A program made the position numbers and the translations under genes. Under the pieces are notes generated by a model. The model did no database searches. It was not told the DNA's origin and saw nothing but the letters and a program-made list of their open reading frames with translations. From Candidatus Auribacterota bacterium (lineage in GTDB: Bacteria; Auribacterota; JAFGBW01; JAFGJP01), in contig JAGLFH010000030.1 in the NCBI GenBank assembly GCA_023144635.1, positions 82,386 to 146,385 on the forward strand: a stretch of 64,000 nucleotides of DNA. Direction: 5' to 3'. Positions 15,228 to 24,385 of the stretch are shown one piece after another. The number at the start of each line of letters is the position of its first letter. Within the stretch, counting starts at the first letter, position 1.

Positions 15228-16055
15228 ATGAAAATAGGTGTTTGGGATTCAGGTATAGGGGGATTAAGTGTTTTTAAAGAAGCGCTTTTACGTTTTCCTT
15301 ATTGCGATATTTGCTATCTTGCAGACACGAAGCGTTATCCTTATGGTGAAAAGACAGAATCTGAGATCTCAGATTATATAAAAGAAGCGCTTTCTTTTTT
15401 TTCTGATAAAAACTGTGATGCAGTTATAATTGCTTGTTCTACAGCTTCCACGGTGTTTGAAAAAGAAAAGGAACTTTCCTCTTATTTTTTGAAAGGGCCT
15501 GTAGTTACTATGCTAAATGAGCACCTGACAAATGAAATAGATTTGATTTCAACGACAAGAGAAATAGGTATAATATCAACAAGGCTTACTAAAAAAGTAA
15601 ACCGGTTTTCAGATTATATAAGCTCTCGCGTACCTGATGTAAAAATTTTTACAAATTCTGCAGGTAAACTTGTCGAGCTTGTTACCATTGGAGATACTCA
15701 AACAGAAAAGACTTATAAAATTGCTGATGAATACTTAAAACCTTTATTTAAACAAAACATTGATGCTCTAATAATAGGGTGCACGCATTTTCATTTTATT
15801 ATGCCTGTTCTAAAAGAAATATGCGGTTCTAAAATTGCACTTATTGCTCCTGCACCTTTAAGCGTAGAGCACCTGAAAAATGTTTTAAATTATAAAGATG
15901 CATTTTCTTCTAAAAGAGAGATCAGGCTTTTTGTTACAGGAGCACCGGATGAATTCTTTAGTTCTGCTGTAAAAATAGGGCACCTAACATGCCCGCGTGA
16001 AAAGTATAAAAAAGTAGAATTAATATCTGAAGAAAAAACTGTAAGCACAAAATAA
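15228..16055 (+). CDS. murI: Glutamate racemase
   Basis: A 275-residue cofactor-independent racemase that makes D-glutamate for peptidoglycan. The substrate pocket DSGIGGLSV is at 7-15, the ADTKRYPYGEK segment at 32-42, and the two catalytic cysteines are Cys70 (ACSTAS) and Cys185 (GCTHFHF). The usual ACNTAS is ACSTAS here, and GCTHFPL is GCTHFHF, so the active-site loops are slightly atypical. The first of these changes removes a conserved Asn near the substrate. The family is certain; the activity is likely. It stands alone and converges on the minor pilin operon. Confidence 0.9.
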   Translation: MKIGVWDSGIGGLSVFKEALLRFPYCDICYLADTKRYPYGEKTESEISDYIKEALSFFSDKNCDAVIIACSTASTVFEKEKELSSYFLKGPVVTMLNEHLTNEIDLISTTREIGIISTRLTKKVNRFSDYISSRVPDVKIFTNSAGKLVELVTIGDTQTEKTYKIADEYLKPLFKQNIDALIIGCTHFHFIMPVLKEICGSKIALIAPAPLSVEHLKNVLNYKDAFSSKREIRLFVTGAPDEFFSSAVKIGHLTCPREKYKKVELISEEKTVSTK

Positions 16056-16099
16056 AAAACATAGGTTTTTAAAATTAGGTATTAAATAGCCCTGATATT

Positions 16100-16531
16100 T
16101 TAATATTCTTCTTCACCTTCTGTATTTCGGAGTCTTACTATTATTGCATATCCGGCTAAAAGACTTATTAGAAGTATCCATCCGAATAATATATTAAAGG
16201 AAGCTGCAGTTGAGAGTTTTTTGCTGCTCTTCAAAAGAACTGCGTTTTTTGTTGGAATATGCTGGTTTCTGTTTAATTTTGGAGTATAGATCTTTCTTGG
16301 TGCACAGGAGGCATTTTCATCTTTTAAAAAAATCTGTGTATCTATGATATCTTTTATTTTAAGTGTTGATGGTGTGAATTCGCTGTAGGCTTCAGCTAGA
16401 TCAGTATTTTCGTCAGGATTTTCTATTATCTCATCTTCAGGTACAGTAAAAAGTGCAAATGCATCTTTTTGTGAAGTAAGTACAGTTAAGCATGTAATTA
16501 ATGCTATTAAAAAGAGATATTTTATTTTCAT
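16100..16531 (-). CDS. Small membrane protein at the end of the minor pilin operon
   Basis: A 143-residue protein with an N-terminal signal-like helix (residues 5-25), a hydrophilic middle that is rich in Asp/Glu, Lys and Pro, and a C-terminal transmembrane helix (FGWILLISLLAGYAIIVRLR, near 114-134) followed by an acidic tail. I do not recognise a family. Its start overlaps the PilX-like gene by four bases, so it belongs to the pilin operon and may act in pilus or pseudopilus assembly. That role is inferred only from position. Confidence 0.6.
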   Translation of the reverse strand: MKIKYLFLIALITCLTVLTSQKDAFALFTVPEDEIIENPDENTDLAEAYSEFTPSTLKIKDIIDTQIFLKDENASCAPRKIYTPKLNRNQHIPTKNAVLLKSSKKLSTAASFNILFGWILLISLLAGYAIIVRLRNTEGEEEY

Positions 16532-18114
16532 AGTTCTCTCCAGAACACTACTCTTGCGGTTAAGTCTCGCGGAACATCAATTATAATGTCATAGTTGTCG
16601 TAATCGCGAAATCTGCTATGAATCCTGTCGTCATAACCAAAATTAAGAAAAGTCGAATAGACTATTGCTTCATCTTTTGATACCAGGGTGCCGTGAAATT
16701 CAAACTGCTGAGTTCCTGCGGCCATAATGTGGTTTGTGTAATAAATTCCATCAAGGCGTTTAATGTTTATGTGCTGATGAACGGCATCAAAGTTATTTGC
16801 CCAGTTTGGACGATTATCGAAATCTTCATAGCTAAGAGGATCATTATTTTCATCACAGGGTGTAATGTCAACATCAAAGCTGTAATTATCATCATATACT
16901 CCGTCTCCGTCGACATCTTCAGTTACTTGATCCCAGTTTTCATCACCTTCACCAGTGTCATTTGTATAGGGTATGCCATCTTGCCCTGCATCCTCAGCAC
17001 CCCAGCCTTCCCACATACCCTGATATGATTTTGGATGCCATGTATTTTTTGTCCAGTTGCCTGCTACAATATTTTCCTGTGCTGCAAAACCTACCATGTC
17101 TTTATCACGGTTTGCATCTACCCACTGGGTTATTTCGTTTTCATAATCATCTTCTCTTTCATCCCAGGGCCTGTTTTCAAAATCAGGAGGATCGTTATAT
17201 TCGACATCTCCTGCCAGATATATGTTTTTGCCGGAATAAATACAACCCTGACCTGTAATTTTACCCCTTATAATAACATTTCCTTCTATTACTACAGGGC
17301 CGTCAATGTGAATAACATGTGCTCCCTGTGAAGTTATCATAAGATGTTTTCCTTCGCCGTCTTCATCTCCGTATACACCTGTTACAAGAGTATTTTCTAC
17401 TGTTGCCTCTTCACCAACTTGTCCTATCCATATCTTTCCCTCTTTTTCTGTCGCAAGATCTTTGTAATATTGCATCTGGTATAGGTTAGGCATATCAAGC
17501 TGTTCTGATTTCGGATGCCAAAACTCCTCATCACTTGCCATACCGTTTACATCACTGGACTGAAGAGGTGTGTTATAATTAGAACCTTCATGTACATTTC
17601 CTGATGCAAGAAGGTCTCCATCAAGAGTAGGATTGTCTCTTACGCCAAAGTGTCCGTTTGATCTCATATCTCCTGTCATAGTAATGCTGCTGCCCCAAGC
17701 ATATCCCCAGTTATTAAGAAAATAGACATAGTCAAATACTTTGGATGGTGGGTTTTTTTCGATCAATGCTTCAATACCTTTTGTGCTTCCTCCAACAGTA
17801 GCATAAGATGTCACATCATATAATGGGTCGGTGCCTCGTTTGGTTATTGTTATTACTGCTGTTCCATTAGTTGTTGTAAAGCTGTGATCTACCAGATTAG
17901 CAGGGTTACCTTGAGATGATATATAGTATTCGGCATATTCAATACCGCCGTCTGCTATATTAAAAGCTTTTATTGTATTAATAGCTTTATTGCTTATATT
18001 AAATTCATTAGATATAAGCGTAAGGAAGCTTGCAATAGATACAACAAGCACGATGGTTATAATGCCTGTTAGGATAAGCGCGCTTCCTCTTTCCGTTTTT
18101 CTAGTGTTTTTCAT
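16528..18114 (-). CDS. PilX-like / DUF4900-type pilus-associated protein
   Basis: A 528-residue protein. Residues 1-35 (KTERGSALILTGIITIVLVVSIASFLTLI) resemble the N-terminal helix of PilX-type minor pilins; SALIL replaces the strict FTLIE pattern. The remaining large domain (VFDYVYFLNNWGYAWGSSITMTG, GDMRSNGHFGV, GPVVIEGNVIIRGKITGQG) is a beta-helix-like region typical of DUF4900. A stretch rich in Asp (DVDGDGVYDDN) could bind calcium. It lies between pilW- and lipid-anchored-like genes in one operon and is likely on the cell surface or part of the pilus tip. Confidence 0.75.
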   Translation of the reverse strand: MKNTRKTERGSALILTGIITIVLVVSIASFLTLISNEFNISNKAINTIKAFNIADGGIEYAEYYISSQGNPANLVDHSFTTTNGTAVITITKRGTDPLYDVTSYATVGGSTKGIEALIEKNPPSKVFDYVYFLNNWGYAWGSSITMTGDMRSNGHFGVRDNPTLDGDLLASGNVHEGSNYNTPLQSSDVNGMASDEEFWHPKSEQLDMPNLYQMQYYKDLATEKEGKIWIGQVGEEATVENTLVTGVYGDEDGEGKHLMITSQGAHVIHIDGPVVIEGNVIIRGKITGQGCIYSGKNIYLAGDVEYNDPPDFENRPWDEREDDYENEITQWVDANRDKDMVGFAAQENIVAGNWTKNTWHPKSYQGMWEGWGAEDAGQDGIPYTNDTGEGDENWDQVTEDVDGDGVYDDNYSFDVDITPCDENNDPLSYEDFDNRPNWANNFDAVHQHINIKRLDGIYYTNHIMAAGTQQFEFHGTLVSKDEAIVYSTFLNFGYDDRIHSRFRDYDNYDIIIDVPRDLTARVVFWREL

Positions 18115-18126
18115 AAATTACCTCTT

Positions 18127-18648
18127 TTAAAGATTTCTTAGTTTAATTAAAGATGTTACAGGAAAACTTTTATTTAAATTCTCAAGATTATTTGTATCAA
18201 ACACCCTGAAATTCACCTGCAGTACTTCTCCGCCGTTTTGGGAAACAAAGATAGTATTGTTAGGTGAGGGTAACGGGCTTATGTTTTTAGCGATCACTCT
18301 TTGTTCAGTGATAGTATCTGTTTCAACATCGTAAACTTTAAGCGAAAGAGTATTATTTGCATAAGATATTGTTCGAATCTCTTTATCCATAGCAGTGTTT
18401 ATGGGGGCTGTAGCTTCAACTGTATTTCCGCTGTCTTTTATCTTTATAAGGCTTGCCTGATATACTGCTCTTGCTATTTGCTGGTAAGACTGGCGTGCGT
18501 TTCTGGAAAGATCCATCTCTGCCATAGAGTGCTGCATACCGCGCTGTGAATAGATTATGATAAAGAATGTTGAAGTAAAAATGAGAGATGAAAGAGCCAA
18601 TGCTACCATTAGCTCTAAAAGAGTAAAACCGCTTTGTTTTTTATTCAT
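18127..18648 (-). CDS. PilW/PulJ-like minor pilin
   Basis: A 173-residue type IV pilin-like protein. The prepilin peptidase site and N-terminal helix are plain: KKQSGFTLLELMVALALSSL with Gly7, Phe8 and the conserved Glu at mature position 5. The globular C-terminus contains beta strands (TISYANNTLSLKVYDVETDTI) typical of PilW/PulJ. It would be cleaved by PilD, N-methylated and incorporated in the priming complex of a type IV pilus or type II secretion pseudopilus. It is followed after 12 bases by the PilX-like gene. Confidence 0.85.
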   Translation of the reverse strand: MNKKQSGFTLLELMVALALSSLIFTSTFFIIIYSQRGMQHSMAEMDLSRNARQSYQQIARAVYQASLIKIKDSGNTVEATAPINTAMDKEIRTISYANNTLSLKVYDVETDTITEQRVIAKNISPLPSPNNTIFVSQNGGEVLQVNFRVFDTNNLENLNKSFPVTSLIKLRNL

Positions 18649-18704
18649 TTTTTCTCCTTATAATATGAATATTAAATAAGTTATTAACCTACTAAATATG
18701 CATA

Positions 18705-19079
18705 CTATAAAGAAGGATCGCGAATAAAAGATGTTACCCTTTCCGTATATGTCCTTCTAAAATCTGCCCATCTGACTGATACGGTTACTTCTTTGCCGAT
18801 AACTTTAGCATCTTCTGTTACATCTTCAACTATAACTTCTGTTTCTCCTAAAACACCATTAGCGGTATAATTTTGAGCAGTAATGCTCTCAAAGCCATTT
18901 CCTTTTATTCCTTCAAGATTTCTCTGAGCAAGAATAGTTGCCTCTGTGCGGTGTCTATTTATAAAAGTGGTTCTCATGGCAAATTGAATACCTACCATAA
19001 TGCCTGCAAATATGATCGCAATTATAGCAATAGATATAACAAGTTCTATTAAAGTAAAACCTTTTTTGTTTATTCTCAT
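18705..19079 (-). CDS. PilV-like minor pilin
   Basis: A 124-residue type IV pilin-like protein, first gene of the operon. It starts MRINKKGFTLIELVISIAII, with the processing site after Gly7 and Glu at mature position 5. A short globular domain follows, with EVTVSVRWADFRRTYTE near the end, which is the pattern of PilV/PulI-like proteins. An AAGGATG ribosome binding site precedes the ATG. The promoter for the operon must lie in the 650-base gap upstream, where several inverted repeats occur. Confidence 0.85.
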   Translation of the reverse strand: MRINKKGFTLIELVISIAIIAIIFAGIMVGIQFAMRTTFINRHRTEATILAQRNLEGIKGNGFESITAQNYTANGVLGETEVIVEDVTEDAKVIGKEVTVSVRWADFRRTYTERVTSFIRDPSL

Positions 19080-19116
19080 CCTTGCTCCTTATCTAATTAT
19101 AACATTATGATATGTA

Positions 19117-19153
19117 ATGTGTCAAATATTTATGAAAAAAATATTTGACACAT
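19117..19153. repeat. Perfect 15-bp inverted repeat upstream of the pilin operon
   Basis: Arms ATGTGTCAAATATTT (19117-19131) and its exact complement (19139-19153) flank a seven-base loop. The 5' edge is 37 bases upstream of the pilV-like ATG. No T-run follows on the minus strand, so it is a better candidate for an operator or an mRNA leader hairpin than for a terminator. Confidence 0.75.
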
Positions 19154-19638
19154 CTTTAGAATATTCATTATTTATACCAAAGAGCTTATATTGCTGATTA
19201 TAGGAAAGCAAATATTGCAAGATTATAAAGTAACCTTTTTGTAGTAGTAAAGCACCTGTTGAGAGCTGTTAAGGGCTGTATTGTGAAAAGCATCAGATGT
19301 TTATATTTTGTTTATGTTTAAGGATAAGGTGTTTTTAAAGTAGATCTCATGGCTTTTTGGTCTTATGCCCAAGTGATGTTACGATATGTTACACTATATT
19401 GTTTCTGTGTAAGCCTTTTAAAAATGTAAATACATTTTAATGTTTTGCTTAATAGGGCTTGTATGTAAAGAGTATTATTCAATTAGGCTATGTTTTGACG
19501 TAAATAGTGTTCTTAATTAGCGTTTAAATAGAGTTTCGCTAATTTGGTTTGTCAAAGAAATTACTAGAGATTTCTTTACGCTGTAAAATATTCAGGATGG
19601 AGTTGTTTTTTTCAATATATGTGCAAAGCAGATTTAAA

Positions 19639-19671
19639 TCCTGAGCAGCCTGTAGTGAGCGCAGTCGAACT
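19639..19671 (-). repeat. Dispersed repeat family A, copy 3 (reverse)
   Basis: On the minus strand this reads AGTTCGACTGCGCTCACTAC followed by AGGCTGCTCAGGA, matching 28703-28735 with six differences over 33 bases, all of them transitions. Confidence 0.7.
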
Positions 19672-19732
19672 GATGGGAAGGGAGGCGAATGACCTTAACT
19701 TTATGCACTTTTAATTTTAAACTTTTTACTTT

Positions 19733-22294
19733 CTAGAATCTGCTTTTCAATTTTTGTATTTCATCATATGAACGATATACAATATTTGAGTATATATCTT
19801 CTCCTTCATCTTTATAACGTATATCCATAAAAGGTTTGTATACATTTATTATATGCTGGAAGATTTTTGTAGCTTTATCTTTTTCTCCCTTTTCTATAAG
19901 TATCTGAGCCTTTCGGTGAAGAGCCCAAGCTCCAAGCCACTTTTGATTTGGAAAATGTTTTCCAACATCATCATATGCAGTCCATGCAAGGTCAGGAAGC
20001 CCTTCCATTCTGTATGATTCACCTATCATAAGATATGACCATGCACAATAATCCTTTTTAACAGAGAATTCTTCTGATATTAACTGAAACATCCGTCTGG
20101 AGCGTTTATATTCCTTTTTTCTGAAATAAAAAAGAGCTATTTCTTTAGGTTCATGTATAAATGAAAATTTATAGTCAGGAAAATTATTTAACATGAAATC
20201 TAAAATAGTTTCATGATTTATTGCATCCTCTATATTGACGATCGTATTAGCTGTTATATAACTAAAAACCCCTGCAAGAATATTCAGATCACTTGAACGA
20301 GAGGGAGATGTGCTCTTTGCTTTTAGAAAATTTTCTTTAGCAAGATCTATATTTTTATCCTGCAGGTACATCATAGCCTTGTGATAAAAGCATTTTGACT
20401 GCAGAACAACATTTTCAGTATTGCTTATGATGTTGTTAAACTCTTTAATAGCTTTCTCATATTCACCAAGCTTAAAATGTATAAGACCTATTTGATAATG
20501 GGCACTATTTACAGTTTCTTTGTCTTGTATGTCGCTTACAATATCCTTATAAACAGCAAGAGCTTTTTCATATTCTCCCAGCTCCATAAGCTTTTGTCCT
20601 ATTAAAACAGGACGGGTTTTTTGTGGAAGACTTAAAGAAAAGATCTTCATACTGTGGATCTTCATTCTAAGATTTTCTCCTATAAAACCAGCATATCCAT
20701 TTTCAGGGCTGCTAAGAGGCATAAAATCCTGATAGCTGAAAAAATCTTTTCCGTTTATTAAAATTGTTATGACAGCTTCTTTTTTGAACATTGTCACGTT
20801 TATTTTATTATCAATATATGTTTCCGGAGGAACAGGTTTTTCGAGGACAGTGTTTTCTACAAAACCCTTTGCAAAATAGGCTATTCCTTCAGTTATATAA
20901 AATATATAACCTGAAGGCCGATCTTTTTCTGAACTTATGAAAAAACCAACTCGAGAAGGTTGATTTGGATCAAGTTTCATTATTTTTTGAAAGGTAAAAT
21001 CAGCTTTTACATCGCTTGAATTAAGCAAATAGTATATTCCAAAAATATCTTGAGGTGTGTTTATTATAAGTGATTCATTTTTAAGGGGTATTATCATTTG
21101 GTTTCTTTGAACATCTGTGAGCTGAGATCTTTCATGGAATCCATTGAAAAAAGTCCAGTCTTTCTTGAGAAATGAATCAGAAGCAAGTGTATAAACATTT
21201 TTCCATTTAGTCCTTTCCAAACGGCTTTCAATATGTGTAAAAATAGAATATGCCAGAAAAAAAGCAGATAAAAGAATGGTTATAACTATAAAAAATTTAT
21301 TTTTTATGAAGCGGTATACAAAACGTTTAATGCTGTTCCATAACCATTTTTTTATATGTTTCAATGGAAGGTTTTGACGGAAACAATCAAGATCCTCAAG
21401 AATTTCACGGGCAGAATTATAACGGAAATCAGCATTTTTTTCTAAAAGCTTTGATATTATTTTGTCAAGATCTTTAGGAACATGAAGATCTATTTTTGAA
21501 GGTGCAAGAGGTTCCTCGTTTATTATTTTATGCATTATTACTGAAAAAGAATTTCCCAAAAAAGGAAGTTCACCTGATATCATTTCATAAAACATTACAC
21601 CAAGTGAGAAAAAATCTGTTCTCGCAGAAATAGTATGTTTTAACTGTTCTTGAAATTGTTCAGGTGCCATATAAGAAGGTGTGCCTATGGGAATATTGCT
21701 TATGTTCTTAGCAACATCTTTTAACTTGGCCAGACCAAAATCAAAAAGTATCGGGTTTCCCTTTGAATTTATTATAATATTAGAAGGCTTTATATCTCTG
21801 TGAATTATGTTATTATTATGTGCAATATTTAATCCTCTTAAAACACCCATTATTATGCGGACACTTTCCTGAACAGGTATCTTTTTTGCTTTTCTCATAA
21901 GCTCTTCAAGAGTTGTGCCTTCAATATATTCCATAACAATGTAGTGCATGTCTCCTTTGCTGACAAAATCATAAATGGTTGCAATGTTCTCATGTTTGAG
22001 CTTAGCAATAGTAGCACCTTCACGATTGAAGCGTTCCAGAACTACGGGATTCTTGCATAAATGAGGCTTCAAAACTTTTATTGCGACACGTCTTTTAAGA
22101 TGTTTATGAATAGCTTCATAAACCATTCCAGCTGCGCCACTACCGATTTGGCGTATTATTTCATACTCTTCAAGAGCACTGCTTTCCAGATGAATATTAT
22201 TTTCTTGTATGAAATTATCAGGCATCTCCATACGTGTTTCCTTACTATCAAAAGGAACAGATGGCTTCTTAAATCGAGTTATTCGTTTTTTCAT
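19733..22294 (-). CDS. Transmembrane Ser/Thr protein kinase with TPR sensor
   Basis: An 853-residue Hanks-type (PknB-like) kinase. The kinase domain spans about 44-310: glycine loop GSGAAG (51-56), VAIK (Lys73), catalytic HRDIKPSN (165-172), DFGLAK (185-190), and the activation-segment GTPSYMAPEQ. A transmembrane helix follows near 335-355. The extracytoplasmic part holds a beta-rich domain that resembles a LamG-like fold (GYAGFIGENLRMKIHSMKIF) and then several TPR motifs (KLMELGEYEKALAVYKDI, LGEYEKAIKEFNNI). It is thus an intact kinase with a large sensing or scaffolding exterior. Its stop lies 653 bases before the pilin operon. FHA proteins in the window are possible partners. Confidence 0.92.
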   Translation of the reverse strand: MKKRITRFKKPSVPFDSKETRMEMPDNFIQENNIHLESSALEEYEIIRQIGSGAAGMVYEAIHKHLKRRVAIKVLKPHLCKNPVVLERFNREGATIAKLKHENIATIYDFVSKGDMHYIVMEYIEGTTLEELMRKAKKIPVQESVRIIMGVLRGLNIAHNNNIIHRDIKPSNIIINSKGNPILFDFGLAKLKDVAKNISNIPIGTPSYMAPEQFQEQLKHTISARTDFFSLGVMFYEMISGELPFLGNSFSVIMHKIINEEPLAPSKIDLHVPKDLDKIISKLLEKNADFRYNSAREILEDLDCFRQNLPLKHIKKWLWNSIKRFVYRFIKNKFFIVITILLSAFFLAYSIFTHIESRLERTKWKNVYTLASDSFLKKDWTFFNGFHERSQLTDVQRNQMIIPLKNESLIINTPQDIFGIYYLLNSSDVKADFTFQKIMKLDPNQPSRVGFFISSEKDRPSGYIFYITEGIAYFAKGFVENTVLEKPVPPETYIDNKINVTMFKKEAVITILINGKDFFSYQDFMPLSSPENGYAGFIGENLRMKIHSMKIFSLSLPQKTRPVLIGQKLMELGEYEKALAVYKDIVSDIQDKETVNSAHYQIGLIHFKLGEYEKAIKEFNNIISNTENVVLQSKCFYHKAMMYLQDKNIDLAKENFLKAKSTSPSRSSDLNILAGVFSYITANTIVNIEDAINHETILDFMLNNFPDYKFSFIHEPKEIALFYFRKKEYKRSRRMFQLISEEFSVKKDYCAWSYLMIGESYRMEGLPDLAWTAYDDVGKHFPNQKWLGAWALHRKAQILIEKGEKDKATKIFQHIINVYKPFMDIRYKDEGEDIYSNIVYRSYDEIQKLKSRF

Positions 22295-22943
22295 GACACA
22301 AAAATACCCCTAATTTTGACATTAAATGTCTATAATGTAATATATTATATTAAATCATAAAAAGCAAATTTTAAGGGCAAAAGAAGAAATGTATATGGGC
22401 TGTTCGCGAACCTTGCATTGATGCTTTTTAAGTGTATTTGTGGAATAATATATCTTTTCTTATCTTGTTTAAGTGCTTCATTGTGAAATTTATCCTGAGC
22501 TGTAGAAGGACTCTTTGCATGATAACTTTATCGGTTTCTAACAGTTATTTATAGGAATAAATGGAAAAACAATCGCGTATATTTGGTCTACTAACCCGTA
22601 TATTTCACGAACGAAGTGTGCTGCAGATGCGGGGCGTCAAGTATGAGGCTGTATAAATCATACTGCAAATGCTTGACAACGAAGCAGATGTAGTGCAATC
22701 CGTTCGCTTTTAGTAAACACAGCCGAAAAGAATATCCTTTTTCCTTGTAAAAAGCATGGGAACAAAATGCAACTCAAATATTTCCTTGTCTATCTTATAA
22801 CTACCCGTTTGCTATAAATCAGCTATAAATTTCCTTTGGCTGTGTTTATGAAGTATATAATTTTCTTTATTAGTTTTTGATTCATTGACCAATATTGGGC
22901 TATCAAATTGCTTAGTATTTCGTAGCGCTGCGAAATATACGGG
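22295..22943. other. 650-base intergenic region with nested inverted repeats
   Basis: No gene is convincing here. Outer arms CCCGTATATTTC (near 22591-22602) and GAAATATACGGG (near 22934-22945), and inner arms TAAACACAGCC (near 22713) and GGCTGTGTTTA (near 22838), have almost the same centre, so they form a nested, ~350-bp partial palindrome. A short hairpin (ATTTCG...CGAAAT) lies inside the right outer arm. Between the left arms, GTCAAG and CTTGAC give another small stem. The outer right arm touches the stop codon of the HEAT gene. Confidence 0.5.
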
Positions 22944-24305
22944 CTAATCAGAAACCACTTCATTTTTGCTCTCAATCCACCAATCTTTCCATTTTTGTGG
23001 ATCTGAGGCAAGGTCATTGTCAGGAAATATTTCATCAAGAGAGTACAATGCTTCTTCACGGATAGACTCATTTTTGTTACTAAGAGCAGTTATCAGTACA
23101 TCTGCCCCGCGTATGTCAGCTATTTCACCAAGAGCAACTACAATAGCAAAACGTATTTTGTCATATCTCGTTTTGAAAAGTTTTATAAGTGCATCTACGG
23201 ATTGACCTCTTCTCATAGCTCCTAAAGCTAAAACTGCATTTTCAACAACAAGCATGTTCTTATCTTTTAAAAGCTCAATAATAGGTTCTATTGCACGCTC
23301 ATCTCTTATGTTTGCAAGCGCGTTTATAGTCTGTATCCTTATTTTTGGATCAGTATCTGATAAAATTCCTATTAAATCTTCTACTGCACTTTTTCCTCCA
23401 ATATTAGCAAGAGCTGATATTGCACTAAGCCTTATTTCATCATCTTCGTCAACTATTATTGTTTTCAAATATTTCGTACCACGCGGATCTTGAAGCTGGC
23501 CAAGAGCAGAAACGGCATGAAGTCTTACATTGTCAACTGAATCATTAAGAGCCTCAGCTAATGCCTTAAATGCACGATTATCATTGATAAAACCAAGAGA
23601 AGATGCCGCCTTCATCCTTACCTCAGCATTTGTATCTTTTAATAATTTTATAAGAGGTTCAACACCGCGGCTGTCTCTCATCCTTCCAAGCGAAAGAGCA
23701 GCATTTCTTCTAATATTGCTGTTAGGGTCACTAAGAGCTTCTATAAGAGAAGATACGACTCTATTATCATTTAGATTTCCTAACACGCGGGCTGCAGATT
23801 CACGCACTTCAACATTATTGTCTTTAAGAGCATTTATAAGAGGTTCAACAGCACGATCATCATACATATTTGCAAGAGCAAATACAGCGCTTGTTCTTAT
23901 TTTAAAATTTTCATCCGTAATCGCTTCTAAAAGAGGTTCGATAGCTCTTATATCTCCCATGTTTGCAATGACATTTACTACATTACCTCGAACCTCGTTG
24001 TTCGCATCTTTAAATGCCTTTAAAAGTGCCTTTAATGCCCTGTCATCTTTAAGTTCAGCAAGTGATTTGACTACTTCGATCCTTACTTTTACATTATCAT
24101 TTTCAAGTGCAGATATAAGATCATTTACAGGGTCTGATTTTCTTAAAGGGCGTCCTACAGGAGCAGTTTTTGCAATACCTGATGCGGGAATAGAAGTAAC
24201 AGGTTTTCCCTTTTTTATTTTAGTCTGAGCATTTATTGAAACTGTTGAAAAAAAAGTAAAAAATAAAAATATCAATAATAAAGAAATAGTACTTTTTCTT
24301 ACCAT
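22944..24305 (-). CDS. Secreted HEAT-repeat protein
   Basis: A 453-residue protein with a signal peptide (residues 8-26). From about 60 to 445 it consists of some dozen HEAT/PBS-lyase-type repeats of ~31 residues, each with the pattern DxRAVEPLIxALKDxNxEVRxxAAxALGxI. Such solenoids serve as protein interaction scaffolds. The repeats are highly regular with no insertion. It is likely periplasmic. The next gene upstream (415 residues, TPR-like) is 80 bases away on the same strand, so both may form one unit. Confidence 0.9.
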   Translation of the reverse strand: MVRKSTISLLLIFLFFTFFSTVSINAQTKIKKGKPVTSIPASGIAKTAPVGRPLRKSDPVNDLISALENDNVKVRIEVVKSLAELKDDRALKALLKAFKDANNEVRGNVVNVIANMGDIRAIEPLLEAITDENFKIRTSAVFALANMYDDRAVEPLINALKDNNVEVRESAARVLGNLNDNRVVSSLIEALSDPNSNIRRNAALSLGRMRDSRGVEPLIKLLKDTNAEVRMKAASSLGFINDNRAFKALAEALNDSVDNVRLHAVSALGQLQDPRGTKYLKTIIVDEDDEIRLSAISALANIGGKSAVEDLIGILSDTDPKIRIQTINALANIRDERAIEPIIELLKDKNMLVVENAVLALGAMRRGQSVDALIKLFKTRYDKIRFAIVVALGEIADIRGADVLITALSNKNESIREEALYSLDEIFPDNDLASDPQKWKDWWIESKNEVVSD

Positions 24306-24385
24306 ATTATCTCCTCCGGACGGATTTTTATTAAAAGTTATATTTTTTAATGAAGCTTATGAACCTGCAATGATATTTATTCAGC

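Larger units (their letters stand above)
19080..19732. other. 650-base intergenic region with four stem-loops
   Basis: No gene is visible between the pilV-like start and the kinase stop. The stretch holds four perfect inverted repeats: 19117-19153 (15-bp arms), 19421-19438 (AAAATGTA/TACATTTT), 19515-19544 (AATTAGCG/CGCTAATT) and 19554-19577 (AAAGAAAT/ATTTCTTT). A family A repeat lies at 19639-19671 and a degenerate family C block at about 19692-19730. It probably contains the pilin operon promoter and the kinase terminator. Confidence 0.6.

Noticed and set aside
22823-23071. 82-codon minus-strand frame within and beyond the end of the HEAT gene
   Set aside because: It overlaps the HEAT-repeat coding region in another frame and has no family features.
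24086-24228. Plus-strand frames across the HEAT and FeoB genes
   Set aside because: They are antisense shadows of repetitive coding sequence with no start signal.
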